Shown in pieces: positions 53,120 to 60,531 of a stretch of 64,000 bases of DNA. Numbering within the stretch: position 1 is the stretch's first letter; every line of letters starts with the position of its first letter. A model generated the notes under the pieces. The model was given only the letters and a program-made list of their open reading frames with translations. It had not been told where the DNA came from and ran no database searches. Origin of the DNA: Streptantibioticus parmotrematis. Lineage in GTDB: Bacteria; Actinomycetota; Actinomycetes; Streptomycetales; Streptomycetaceae. The stretch spans positions 124,001 to 188,000 of the forward strand of contig NZ_JAINVZ010000001.1 in assembly GCF_019890615.1 (NCBI RefSeq), given 5' to 3'. Position numbers and translations under genes: made by a program.

Positions 53120-53802
53120 GGTGTCCTCTCCCTGGCGAGTGGGCGGGATGTGCCGAACAACGTGGAGACCGGCGGGCGTCCGTGCTCCGCGAGCAGCGCC
53201 TCGACGGTCGCCTCCCAGGACGGCAGCGCGTGCCGCGAGCGGTAGGCCAGCAGCGCGTCCATCGTCCGGCGCGGCAGCCGCAGCCACCCGCAGCCCGGGA
53301 AGTGCTGCTCGACCATCTCCCGCCACACGGCGACCGGCATCCGGTACGCGGCCTCCTTGTCCCACGGCACCGGCTCCACCTGGAAGCCGCCTGGGCCCCG
53401 GAACGCGGTGCCGGAGAAGAGCAGCAGCAGCGGCACCTCGCCGTCGGTGAGCGCGTCGAAGTAGCGCGTCGAGGCGATGTCCATGTCGTACGTGCACGGC
53501 ACCGGCAGGTCGACCTCGGTGGCACCGGTGAAGCCCGGCACCACCACGGACGCCTGGGCGAACCGCATCGGGTGCAGCGTCGAACCCCATCGGGAGCGCT
53601 CCCCGAACAGGTCGCCGAGACGGTCCGCCTCGGCCGGTTCGTAGCCGCGCAGCGCGGGCTCGATGCGGATCTGGCAGCGCAACGCGAGCGCGTGCACCCG
53701 CTCGTCCCCGGTGGCGGTGATCCGCAGCCGGAACACCAGGGTGGGCCCGGCCGCGTACGGATCGGCGGTCACGCCCTCGCAGGAGAAGGACAGTTCGCTC
53801 AC
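53116..53802 (-). CDS. Hydrogenase-associated protein, DUF6084-like
   Basis: 228 residues, starting GTG 53802 with a GTGA overlap to the upstream gene and a GTGA overlap downstream. It begins LSFSCEGVTADPYAAGPTLV, followed by CQIRIEPALRGY, TEVDLPVPCTYDMD, a FSGTAFRG turn and PWDKEAAYRMP. No known catalytic motif is visible. I tentatively assign it to the DUF6084 family, which accompanies high-affinity hydrogenases; the name is from memory and should be checked. Confidence 0.72.
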   Translation of the reverse strand: MSELSFSCEGVTADPYAAGPTLVFRLRITATGDERVHALALRCQIRIEPALRGYEPAEADRLGDLFGERSRWGSTLHPMRFAQASVVVPGFTGATEVDLPVPCTYDMDIASTRYFDALTDGEVPLLLLFSGTAFRGPGGFQVEPVPWDKEAAYRMPVAVWREMVEQHFPGCGWLRLPRRTMDALLAYRSRHALPSWEATVEALLAEHGRPPVSTLFGTSRPLARERTP

Positions 53803-54440
53803 CCGGCCACGTCCTGCCCCGCCACGTCGGTCGCCCGCGTGGCCAACTCGGCGAAGAACGCGTCCAGTTCGGTGCGGGCACGCGATCCGCCGTCGAAGCC
53901 CTGCCAGTGCAGCCGCATCCGGCCCACCAGTTCGTAGGCGGTGTCGACGGGCACCAGGTAGCACTCACCGCGTTCGCCGTCGCGCCGCACCAGCAGCGCC
54001 TCGACGTCCGGCAGGAGCATCCCGGCGAGCGGGCTGCCGCCCAGCACGGCGTCGAGGGCGGAGGGCTCGTGGTCGCTCTCCGTGGCACCGGCCGGGCTCG
54101 GGTAGAGCACCACGAGCCGGTCCAGCCGCGAGTTGCGCAGGAAGAACGCCATGCCCACCGGGACGCGCAGCGCCTCCCAGGCGGCGGCGTCCAGCGCCAC
54201 CGACGAGTCGGTGAGCCGCCTCGTCGGCACCACGCGGAACCGGCCTCCCGCGCCGGGCCGGTCGAAGAGCAACGTGCAGGCGGTGCAGGAGCAGGCCAGC
54301 GTCCGCTGCTCGACGTCCACCAAGTGCCGGTGCTCCTCGGGGAGTTGTACCGCGCACAGTTCGCAGCGTTCGACACGCGGCGGCCGGGGCCCGGTGAAGC
54401 GGCGCAGGCCCCGGCGTGCGGTGGACGGCGGCGCGCTCAC
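53799..54440 (-). CDS. Hydrogenase-associated protein, DUF5947-like, with cysteine motifs
   Basis: 213 residues. Two cysteine pairs, CELC and CSCTAC, lie in the first 60 residues and could bind zinc or an Fe-S cluster. The rest is soluble (GMAFFLRNSRLDRLVV, LPDVEALLV, RMRLHWQGFDGG). It fits the DUF5947 family that accompanies group 1h hydrogenases as I recall it. GTG start overlaps the NifU-like stop (GTGA). It may serve in Fe-S or electron-transfer assembly, which is inference. Confidence 0.75.
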   Translation of the reverse strand: MSAPPSTARRGLRRFTGPRPPRVERCELCAVQLPEEHRHLVDVEQRTLACSCTACTLLFDRPGAGGRFRVVPTRRLTDSSVALDAAAWEALRVPVGMAFFLRNSRLDRLVVLYPSPAGATESDHEPSALDAVLGGSPLAGMLLPDVEALLVRRDGERGECYLVPVDTAYELVGRMRLHWQGFDGGSRARTELDAFFAELATRATDVAGQDVAG

Positions 54441-54970
54441 CGCACCCCCGCGGACGCGGTCCCGGACGGGCGGGTGCCGATCTGGAGCAGCACCGGTTCG
54501 GCGGGCGCCGCCTCGGCCTGCGCGAGTTCGACGGTGACCACCTCGGGGGCGAAGCAGGAAAGTGCCGCCTCAACGTGTTCGCGCGTGTCGTCCGCGGTGC
54601 CTCCGCAGCCGCAGCCGCCGCCCGCGGGCCCGGACAGCCGCAGCGTGCCGGTGGTCTGGTCGAACTCCTCGACGACCAGCGATCCGGCGTCCGCCGCGGC
54701 CAGCGCCCGGTCGACGCGGGCGGCGGTGTCCTCCGGGTGCAGGTCGTGCAGGACCAGCAGCCCGGCCGCCACCTCGTCGCCCAGCAGCGGGTCCAGGCTG
54801 CCGCCGGGTGCCGACGACAGCAGCGCCACGATGCGGGCCAGCCCCGCGCCGTAGAACTCCATCAGCACCCGGACGAGTTCCTCGGCCGCCTCGCTCGCCT
54901 CCGGCCGGCCCAGCTCCGCGAGCCGGTCGAGGACCTCCTCCACACGGCGTCCGGTCTCCTGGGCGCTCAT
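54437..54970 (-). CDS. NifU-like (C-terminal domain) Fe-S protein
   Basis: 177 residues with a NifU_C-like domain at ~85-150. The metal-binding area reads GGGCGCGG and a later LSCFAPEVVTVE replaces the usual CxxC-P motif, so ligands differ from the standard scaffold. It is probably an Fe-S carrier for the hydrogenase or an electron-transfer subunit. The ATG overlaps the large-subunit stop (ATGA), so it is coupled to the structural genes. No other Fe-S assembly gene is present. Confidence 0.82.
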   Translation of the reverse strand: MSAQETGRRVEEVLDRLAELGRPEASEAAEELVRVLMEFYGAGLARIVALLSSAPGGSLDPLLGDEVAAGLLVLHDLHPEDTAARVDRALAAADAGSLVVEEFDQTTGTLRLSGPAGGGCGCGGTADDTREHVEAALSCFAPEVVTVELAQAEAAPAEPVLLQIGTRPSGTASAGVR

Positions 54971-56748
54971 CCCGCCATTCCGCTCAGGCCGGTGGGCACG
55001 TGCAGCTTCTCCAGCGTCTTGCCACCACCGACGTACATGTGCACACCGCACGGCAGACAGGGGTCGAAGCTGCGCACGGCGCGCATGATGTCGATGCCCT
55101 TGAAGTTCTCCGGGGAGTTCTCCTCGAAGATCGGGGTGTTCTGCACCGCGTCCTCGTAGGGGCCCGGCGTGCCGTAGGAGTCGCGCACGCTCGCGTTCCA
55201 CGGGGTCGGCGGGTACGGGTGGTAGTTGGCGATCTTGCCGTCGCGGATCACCATGTGGTGCGAGAGCACACCGCGCACCGCCTCGGTGAAGCCGCAGCCG
55301 ATGGACTCGTCCGGGACCTCGAACTTCTCCCAGGTCTGGGTGCGTCCGGCGCGCACCTCCTCCAGCGCCTTCTCGGCGAAGTGCAGGGCGACCGCGGCCG
55401 AGTACGCCTGGAAGTAGGTGCGGGCGCGGTTGCGCTCCAGCGCGTTGCTCCACTTCGGGATCTTCCACTCGAAGGTGGTCTCCGGCTTGGTGAGCGAACG
55501 CGGCAGGTTGATCACGACGCTGTGCCCGGTGGCCTTGACGTAGCCGCAGTCCACCAGGCCGGACAGGGCGGTGGACCACAGCCGGGCGATCGGGCCGCCG
55601 CCGGTGTCGAGCGCGAGGTGGTCGGTGCCGTCGAACCAGCGCGGCGACATCACCCAGCTGTACTTGTCGTCGAAGTCGCGCTTCTGCGGCTGCGGGATGG
55701 TGTGCTGGTTCCACGGGTGGCGAGGGTCGACCGGGTTGCCGAGCGGGTCGTGGGTGACGAACTGCTCCTGGCCCTCCCAGTCCTGGTAGTACGAGCTGCC
55801 CAGCAGGATGCGGATGCCCAGGTTGATGCGCGTCAGGTCGTTGGTGACCAGCTTGCCGTCCACGATGACGCCCGGGGTGACGAACATCTTCCGTCCCCAG
55901 TCCGTCATGTTGCGGTACGTGAAGTCGCACGCGTCCGGGTCGTTGAGCGCGCCCCAGCAGCCCAGCAGGATCCGGCGGCGGCCGACCTCCTCGTAGCCGG
56001 GCAGCGCCTCGTAGAAGAAGTCGAACAGGTCGTCGTGGAGCGGCACGACGCGCTTCATGAACTCCACGTAGCGCATCAGGCGGCTGAGGTAGTCGGTGAA
56101 CAACTGCACCGACGCGACGGTGCCGACGCCGCCCGCGTAGAGGGTGGAGGGGTGCACGTGGCGGCCCTCCATCAGGCAGAACATCTCCCGGGTGTAGCGG
56201 CTGACCTGGAGCGCCTCCCGGTAGAACTCGCCCTCCAGCGGGTTGAGCGAGCGCATGATGTCGGCGATGGTGCGGTAGCCGTGGTCGCCGGCGTGCGGCG
56301 CCTCGGTGCGCTCGGCGAGCTCCAGCACCCCCGGGTTGGTCTCGCGGACCATCTTCTCGCAGTAGTCGACCCCGACCAGGTTCTCCTGGAAGATGTTGTG
56401 GTCGAACATGTACTCGGCCGACTCGCCGAGGTTGATGATCCACTCACCGAGGTGCGGCGGCTTGACGCCGTACGCCATGTTCTGCGCGTACACCGAGCAG
56501 GTGGCGTGGTTGTCGCCGCAGATGCCGCAGATGCGGCTGGTGATGAAGTGCGCGTCACGCGGGTCCTTGCCCCGCATGAAGACGCTGTAGCCGCGGAAGA
56601 CGGAGGAGGTGCTGTAGCACTCCGCGACCCGCTTCTGCTTGAAATCGATCTTCGTGTGGATGCCCAGGCTGCCCACGATCCGGGTGATCGGGTCCCAGGA
56701 CATCTCCATCAGGCCGCTGCCGTCGCCGGCCTTCGTCGCGGGTGCCAT
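54967..56748 (-). CDS. hhyL: [NiFe]-hydrogenase large subunit, group 1h-like
   Basis: 593 residues. L1 motif RICGICGDNHATC and L2 motif DPCLPCGVH carry the four nickel-iron cysteines, and 23 residues follow the L2 histidine for removal by the protease. It holds the H2-oxidising site. Sequence context (TSRICGICGDNHATC, GHSVVINLPRSL) fits the high-affinity, oxygen-insensitive actinobacterial group 1h. ATG 56748 follows the small subunit by 70 bp. It is coupled by ATGA to a NifU-like gene. Confidence 0.97.
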   Translation of the reverse strand: MAPATKAGDGSGLMEMSWDPITRIVGSLGIHTKIDFKQKRVAECYSTSSVFRGYSVFMRGKDPRDAHFITSRICGICGDNHATCSVYAQNMAYGVKPPHLGEWIINLGESAEYMFDHNIFQENLVGVDYCEKMVRETNPGVLELAERTEAPHAGDHGYRTIADIMRSLNPLEGEFYREALQVSRYTREMFCLMEGRHVHPSTLYAGGVGTVASVQLFTDYLSRLMRYVEFMKRVVPLHDDLFDFFYEALPGYEEVGRRRILLGCWGALNDPDACDFTYRNMTDWGRKMFVTPGVIVDGKLVTNDLTRINLGIRILLGSSYYQDWEGQEQFVTHDPLGNPVDPRHPWNQHTIPQPQKRDFDDKYSWVMSPRWFDGTDHLALDTGGGPIARLWSTALSGLVDCGYVKATGHSVVINLPRSLTKPETTFEWKIPKWSNALERNRARTYFQAYSAAVALHFAEKALEEVRAGRTQTWEKFEVPDESIGCGFTEAVRGVLSHHMVIRDGKIANYHPYPPTPWNASVRDSYGTPGPYEDAVQNTPIFEENSPENFKGIDIMRAVRSFDPCLPCGVHMYVGGGKTLEKLHVPTGLSGMAG

Positions 56749-56818
56749 CGTGTGTGCCGTTGCCCTTCGTCGTCCGTCGGGGAGGGGTCGGTCCGGCGGG
56801 TGCCGAGCCGGCCGTTGA

Positions 56819-57913
56819 TCACCAGGGCCTGCTGTAGCCCGTGGTCAGTTCGCGGCCGGTGTGGCGCCACTTGGGCTCCTTGTCGACCGTCTTCGCGGTG
56901 ATGGAACGCAGCCTGCGCACGGCCGCGCCGTACACCCCGCTGGCGGTGCTGGAGACCTTGCCGCCGGGCGGCTCGTCCATGAACGGCATGAACTTGTCGG
57001 GGAAGCCGGGCATCGTGCAGGCGATGCAGATGCCGCCGACGTTGGGGCAGCCGCCGATGCCGTCCATCCAGCCGCGCTTGGGCACGTTGCACTTGACCAC
57101 CGGGCCCCAGCAGCCCAGCTTCACCAGGCACTTGGGGGAGTCGTAGGTGGTGGCGAACTGGCCCTGCTCGTAGTAGCCCGCCCGGTCGCAGCCCTCGTGG
57201 ACGGTGGCGCCGAACAGCCAGGTCGGCCGCAGCTTGTCGTCCAGCGGGATCATCGGGGCGGAGCCTGCCGCCTGGTAGAGCAGGTAGGTCAGCGTCTCGG
57301 CGAAGTTGTCGGGCTGGATGGGACAGCCGGGGACGCACACGATGGGAATGCCCGCCTTGGACTTCCACTCCCAGCCGAGGTAGTCCGGCACCCCCATGGC
57401 ACCGGTGGGATTGCCCTCCATGGCGTGGATGCCGCCGTACGTGGCGCAGGTGCCGATCGCCACGACTGCCAGGGCCTTGGGAGCGAGCCGGTCGATCCAC
57501 TCACTGGTGGTCATCGGCTGGCCGGTCGCCGGGTTGTCACCGAAGCCGCACCAGTAGCCCTCCGGCTTGATGGACTCGTTGGGGATGGAGCCCTCGACGA
57601 CCAGGACGAACGGTTCGAGCTCGCCGCGGTCGGCCTTGAAGAACCACTCGACGAAGTTGTCCGCCCCCTGTACCGGGCCGCACTCGAAGTCGATCAGCGG
57701 CCAGTGCACCGCGATCTTGGGCAGGCCCGGGAGGGCGCGCAGGGCGATCTCCTCGATGCTGGGCTGGGTCGCCGCGGTCAGCGACACCGAGTCGCCGTCG
57801 CAGCTGAGGCCCGCGTTGATCCAGAGGATGTGGATCGGGGCTTCGGCGGCGTCGTCGGTGTCCGCCGCGCCGGACGTGGTCGCCGCGCTGGCGGCGGAGG
57901 GGTCAGCACCCAT
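56819..57913 (-). CDS. hhyS: [NiFe]-hydrogenase small subunit, group 1h-like, with Asp in the proximal cluster motif
   Basis: 364 residues, no Tat signal, so probably cytoplasmic-facing. The proximal cluster motif reads GLSCDGDSV: Asp41 replaces the usual second Cys, the 3Cys-1Asp pattern linked to oxygen tolerance in actinobacterial enzymes. Other Fe-S motifs are GTCATYGGIHAMEGNPTGA, VPGCPIQPDN, CDRAGYYEQGQF and GGCPNVGGICIACTMPGFPD. ATG 57913 is chosen because AGGAG lies about seven bases upstream; two further in-frame ATGs at 57934 and 57955 arise from an 18-bp duplication. It is the first gene of the operon. Confidence 0.96.
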   Translation of the reverse strand: MGADPSAASAATTSGAADTDDAAEAPIHILWINAGLSCDGDSVSLTAATQPSIEEIALRALPGLPKIAVHWPLIDFECGPVQGADNFVEWFFKADRGELEPFVLVVEGSIPNESIKPEGYWCGFGDNPATGQPMTTSEWIDRLAPKALAVVAIGTCATYGGIHAMEGNPTGAMGVPDYLGWEWKSKAGIPIVCVPGCPIQPDNFAETLTYLLYQAAGSAPMIPLDDKLRPTWLFGATVHEGCDRAGYYEQGQFATTYDSPKCLVKLGCWGPVVKCNVPKRGWMDGIGGCPNVGGICIACTMPGFPDKFMPFMDEPPGGKVSSTASGVYGAAVRRLRSITAKTVDKEPKWRHTGRELTTGYSRPW

Positions 57914-57927
57914 CAGGACGTCTCCTT

Positions 57928-57960
57928 GGTCGGACATGCGACTTGGGTCGGACATGCGAC
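57928..57960. repeat. 18-bp-period tandem duplication at the hydrogenase small-subunit start
   Basis: The 15-mer GGTCGGACATGCGAC occurs at 57928-57942 and again at 57946-57960. On the minus strand each copy carries an in-frame ATG, giving two extra possible starts upstream of the ribosome-binding-site-supported one. Confidence 0.95.
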
Positions 57961-58410
57961 GAAAGCCACATAACGGGCTGTCCCTGCCTTCCTACCCGGG
58001 GGCGCGCCGGAACGCGGTGTCAGATACCGCCAATGCGGTGGATTCCGGTCGCCCGGTCGGGTTCGCGGTCACCGTGTGTGACGCCTTCCGTGTGGGGCGG
58101 AGGGCCGTTTCGGGCCGTGGCCGGATCGCGTCGCGCTGTCCGGATCGGCCCTCTTGCGTCCGGGCGCCGGATCCGGGCCGAGTGCCCGATATCCGGATGT
58201 GCGTCACCTGTGAGAGGTCGCCAACCGCCTGAAAGCCACACAACTTCCCATGTCCGCACGTGATTTGACGGATGCTTTGCCCTTCGGGCGAGGCGGTCGC
58301 GGCCGTCCGTGTGATTGTCTGCACGCTGTCAAAAACTGGGAGGGTTCGGCGCTGAACGCGTCCGAACCGGCCTACCTGTTCCGCGCACTACCCCGCGATG
58401 AAGGAGCAGC
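57961..58410. other. 450-bp divergent region before the hydrogenase operon
   Basis: No gene is supported here. The motif GAAAGCCACA-T/C-AAC occurs near 57961 and again near 58231, 270 bp apart in direct orientation, and may mark regulator sites. A short open frame at 57992-58324 on the minus strand shows no recognised domain. The hydrogenase and peptidase promoters should both lie here; no strong -10/-35 pair is clear. Confidence 0.5.
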
Positions 58411-59181
58411 ATGTCGGCAACGTCCCGCATCACCGTCCTGACCGCCGCTACGGCCGCCGTGGCGGCCGCCATGGGATCGGCCTTCGCGGTCGCCCCCACC
58501 GCGGTGACGGCATCGTCCCACGCCTTCCGGCTGGCCCCCATCAGTGCCCACCGGATCGTCGCCCCCGACGGCAGAATCACCCACAGCACCAGCTCCAACT
58601 GGGCCGGGTACTCGGCGACCGGATCCACGTTCACCAGCGTCTCGGCGAGCTGGGTCCAGCCCACCGTCAAGTGCAGCAGCCAGACCACGTACTCGTCGTT
58701 CTGGATCGGCATCGACGGCGACGGCAGCGACTCGGTCGAGCAGACCGGCACCGAGGCGGACTGCTCGGGCGGTCAGCCGCAGTACTACTCCTGGTACGAG
58801 ATGTACCCGGCCTACCCGGTGAACTACAGCAACACCGTGCGCCCGGGCGACCACTTCACCTCCACGGTGAGCGTCAGCGGCTCCACCTTCACCCTCAAGC
58901 TCACCGACACCACCGAGGGCTGGACCAAGACCACCACCAAGAAGTCGTCCACCGCCCAGGACGCCTCCGCCGAGATCATCGCCGAGGCCCCGTCCAGCTC
59001 CAGCGTGCTGCCGCTGGCGAACTTCGGCACCGCCAACTTCACCGGTGCCACCGCCAACGGCCAGCCGATCGGCAACTTCAGCCCCGACCAGATCAACATG
59101 GGTTCCGGCAGCACCACCAAGGCCTCCACCTCCGCCCTGTCCGGCGGCGAGAACTTCTCGGTCACCTGGAAGCACAGCTGA
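58411..59181 (+). CDS. Secreted eqolisin-type (G1) glutamic peptidase
   Basis: 256 residues. The signal peptide ends near TAVTASS. The G1 fold follows: SSNWAGY, FWIGIDGDGSDSVEQTGTEAD with catalytic Gln111, and DASAEIIAEAP with catalytic Glu188. The family was first known from fungi and is also found in acid-tolerant bacteria. It should be an extracellular acid protease. ATG 58411 has AAGGAG six bases before it. It diverges from the hydrogenase operon and precedes cslZ, with which no functional link is evident. Confidence 0.9.
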   Translation: MSATSRITVLTAATAAVAAAMGSAFAVAPTAVTASSHAFRLAPISAHRIVAPDGRITHSTSSNWAGYSATGSTFTSVSASWVQPTVKCSSQTTYSSFWIGIDGDGSDSVEQTGTEADCSGGQPQYYSWYEMYPAYPVNYSNTVRPGDHFTSTVSVSGSTFTLKLTDTTEGWTKTTTKKSSTAQDASAEIIAEAPSSSSVLPLANFGTANFTGATANGQPIGNFSPDQINMGSGSTTKASTSALSGGENFSVTWKHS

Positions 59182-59361
59182 CCTGAACTCCGCCGGATCC
59201 CCAGGCGATCCCCCAGCGCCCCCTGAACGGCGCAGTCGCCGCCGGTCGCCCGTCCGTGTCATCGACGCGGACGGCCGACCGGCGGCTTCGTGCCGTGCGG
59301 GGGTCCCCGGTACCGCCGACCGGCCCACCCGTACGGCGCAGCACCTCGTGTCTGACGCGCC

Positions 59362-59373
59362 GTCACATGTGAC
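59362..59373. promoter_or_regulatory. GTCACATGTGAC palindrome upstream of cslZ
   Basis: A perfect 12-bp palindrome lies 58 bp before the cslZ start, in a 249-bp gap with nothing else recognised. It could be an operator; the regulator is unknown. Confidence 0.5.
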
Positions 59374-59430
59374 AGTGGGAAGCGGAACCGGGCCGCCGCA
59401 GGCCGCAGTCGCGCAGGGAGTGGTGGGTGA

Positions 59431-60531
59431 GTGCTCGTGTCGGTGACGAGCCGTCGGCACATGCTGTCCGCCTGTATCGCCGCCGGAATGCTGGCGGCGC
59501 AGGTGTTCCTGACGCCCGGGGCGATGGCCGCCTCCGGGCCGCTGGCCGGCCCCCCGGGCCTGAACGACCCCGGGGACGGCTGGCCGTTCTGGGTCGATCC
59601 CGGCAACCGCGCCGAGGCGCAGGCGTCGCTGTGGCAGGAGCGCGGCCAGGACCAGCAGGCCGACCTGGTGCGCGACATCGCCGACGAGCCGTCCGCGACC
59701 TGGCTGACCGAGTCCGACCCGGGGCCCAGAGCCCGGGAGGTCACCCTGGAGGCCCGACTCGCGGGCCGCATCCCGGTGTTGGTGGCCTACAACATCCCGC
59801 AGCGCGACTGCGGACAGTACTCCGCGGGCGGCGCCACGGACGCCACCGCGTACCGGAACTGGATCGCCCGGCTCGCCGACGGCATCGAGGACCGCCCGGC
59901 CTGGGTGGTGCTGGAGCCCGACGCGGTCGCCCACCTGGTGACCTGCCCGCAGGACCACGGCGACGGCGACCGCCTCGCGCTGCTGTCCGACGCGGTACGC
60001 ACCCTCAAGGCACTGCCCCACACCTCGGTCTACGTCGACGCGGGCAACGCGGGCTGGGTGACCGACCTGCCCCGGCTGGCCGACGCGCTGCGGCAGGCGG
60101 GGGTGGGACAGGCGAACGGATTCGCGCTCAACGTCTCCAACTTCCAGACCACCCAGGCCTCCGAGGGCTACGGCGACCGGCTCTCGAAGCTGCTGGGCGG
60201 CGCCCACTTCGTCATCGACACCAGCCGCAACGGCACCGGACCGCTGCGCGCCGCGGGGCCCGCGGCGGCGCTCGGCTGGTGCAACCCGCCCGACCGGGCC
60301 CTCGGTCATCCGCCCACCGTGGCCACCGGCGACCGCGAGGTGGACGCCTACCTGTGGGTGAAACGCCCCGGCGAGTCCGACGGATCGTGCCGGGGCGGTC
60401 CACCCGCGGGCCAGTGGTGGCCCGACTACGCCCTGCGTCTGGCCCGCGACGCCAGGGACTGGACGGGGTTCACGCCGGTCACGCCACGTGCACCCAGCGG
60501 GCCTGCGACGGCGTCCCTCGGGAGTCCGTGA
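59431..60531 (+). CDS. cslZ: Secreted GH6 endoglucanase of the csl locus (CslZ-like)
   Basis: 366 residues. The signal peptide ends near GAMAAS. GH6 motifs are clear: YNIPQRDCGQYS, VLEPDAV, YVDAGNAGW, NVSNFQTT, VIDTSRNG and KRPGESDG. GH6 enzymes are inverting beta-1,4-glucanases. In Streptomyces coelicolor cslZ lies beside cslA-glxA and helps tip glycan processing; here it faces glxA. GTG 59431 is used, with GTG 59437 and 59443 as alternatives. The last 53 bp overlap the 3' end of glxA on the other strand, so the two proteins share DNA in opposite frames. Confidence 0.93.
   Translation: MLVSVTSRRHMLSACIAAGMLAAQVFLTPGAMAASGPLAGPPGLNDPGDGWPFWVDPGNRAEAQASLWQERGQDQQADLVRDIADEPSATWLTESDPGPRAREVTLEARLAGRIPVLVAYNIPQRDCGQYSAGGATDATAYRNWIARLADGIEDRPAWVVLEPDAVAHLVTCPQDHGDGDRLALLSDAVRTLKALPHTSVYVDAGNAGWVTDLPRLADALRQAGVGQANGFALNVSNFQTTQASEGYGDRLSKLLGGAHFVIDTSRNGTGPLRAAGPAAALGWCNPPDRALGHPPTVATGDREVDAYLWVKRPGESDGSCRGGPPAGQWWPDYALRLARDARDWTGFTPVTPRAPSGPATASLGSP

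Noticed and set aside
57992-58324. 110-codon minus-strand frame upstream of the hydrogenase operon
   Set aside because: No ribosome-binding site, no domain and mixed composition; the stretch is more likely promoter DNA.
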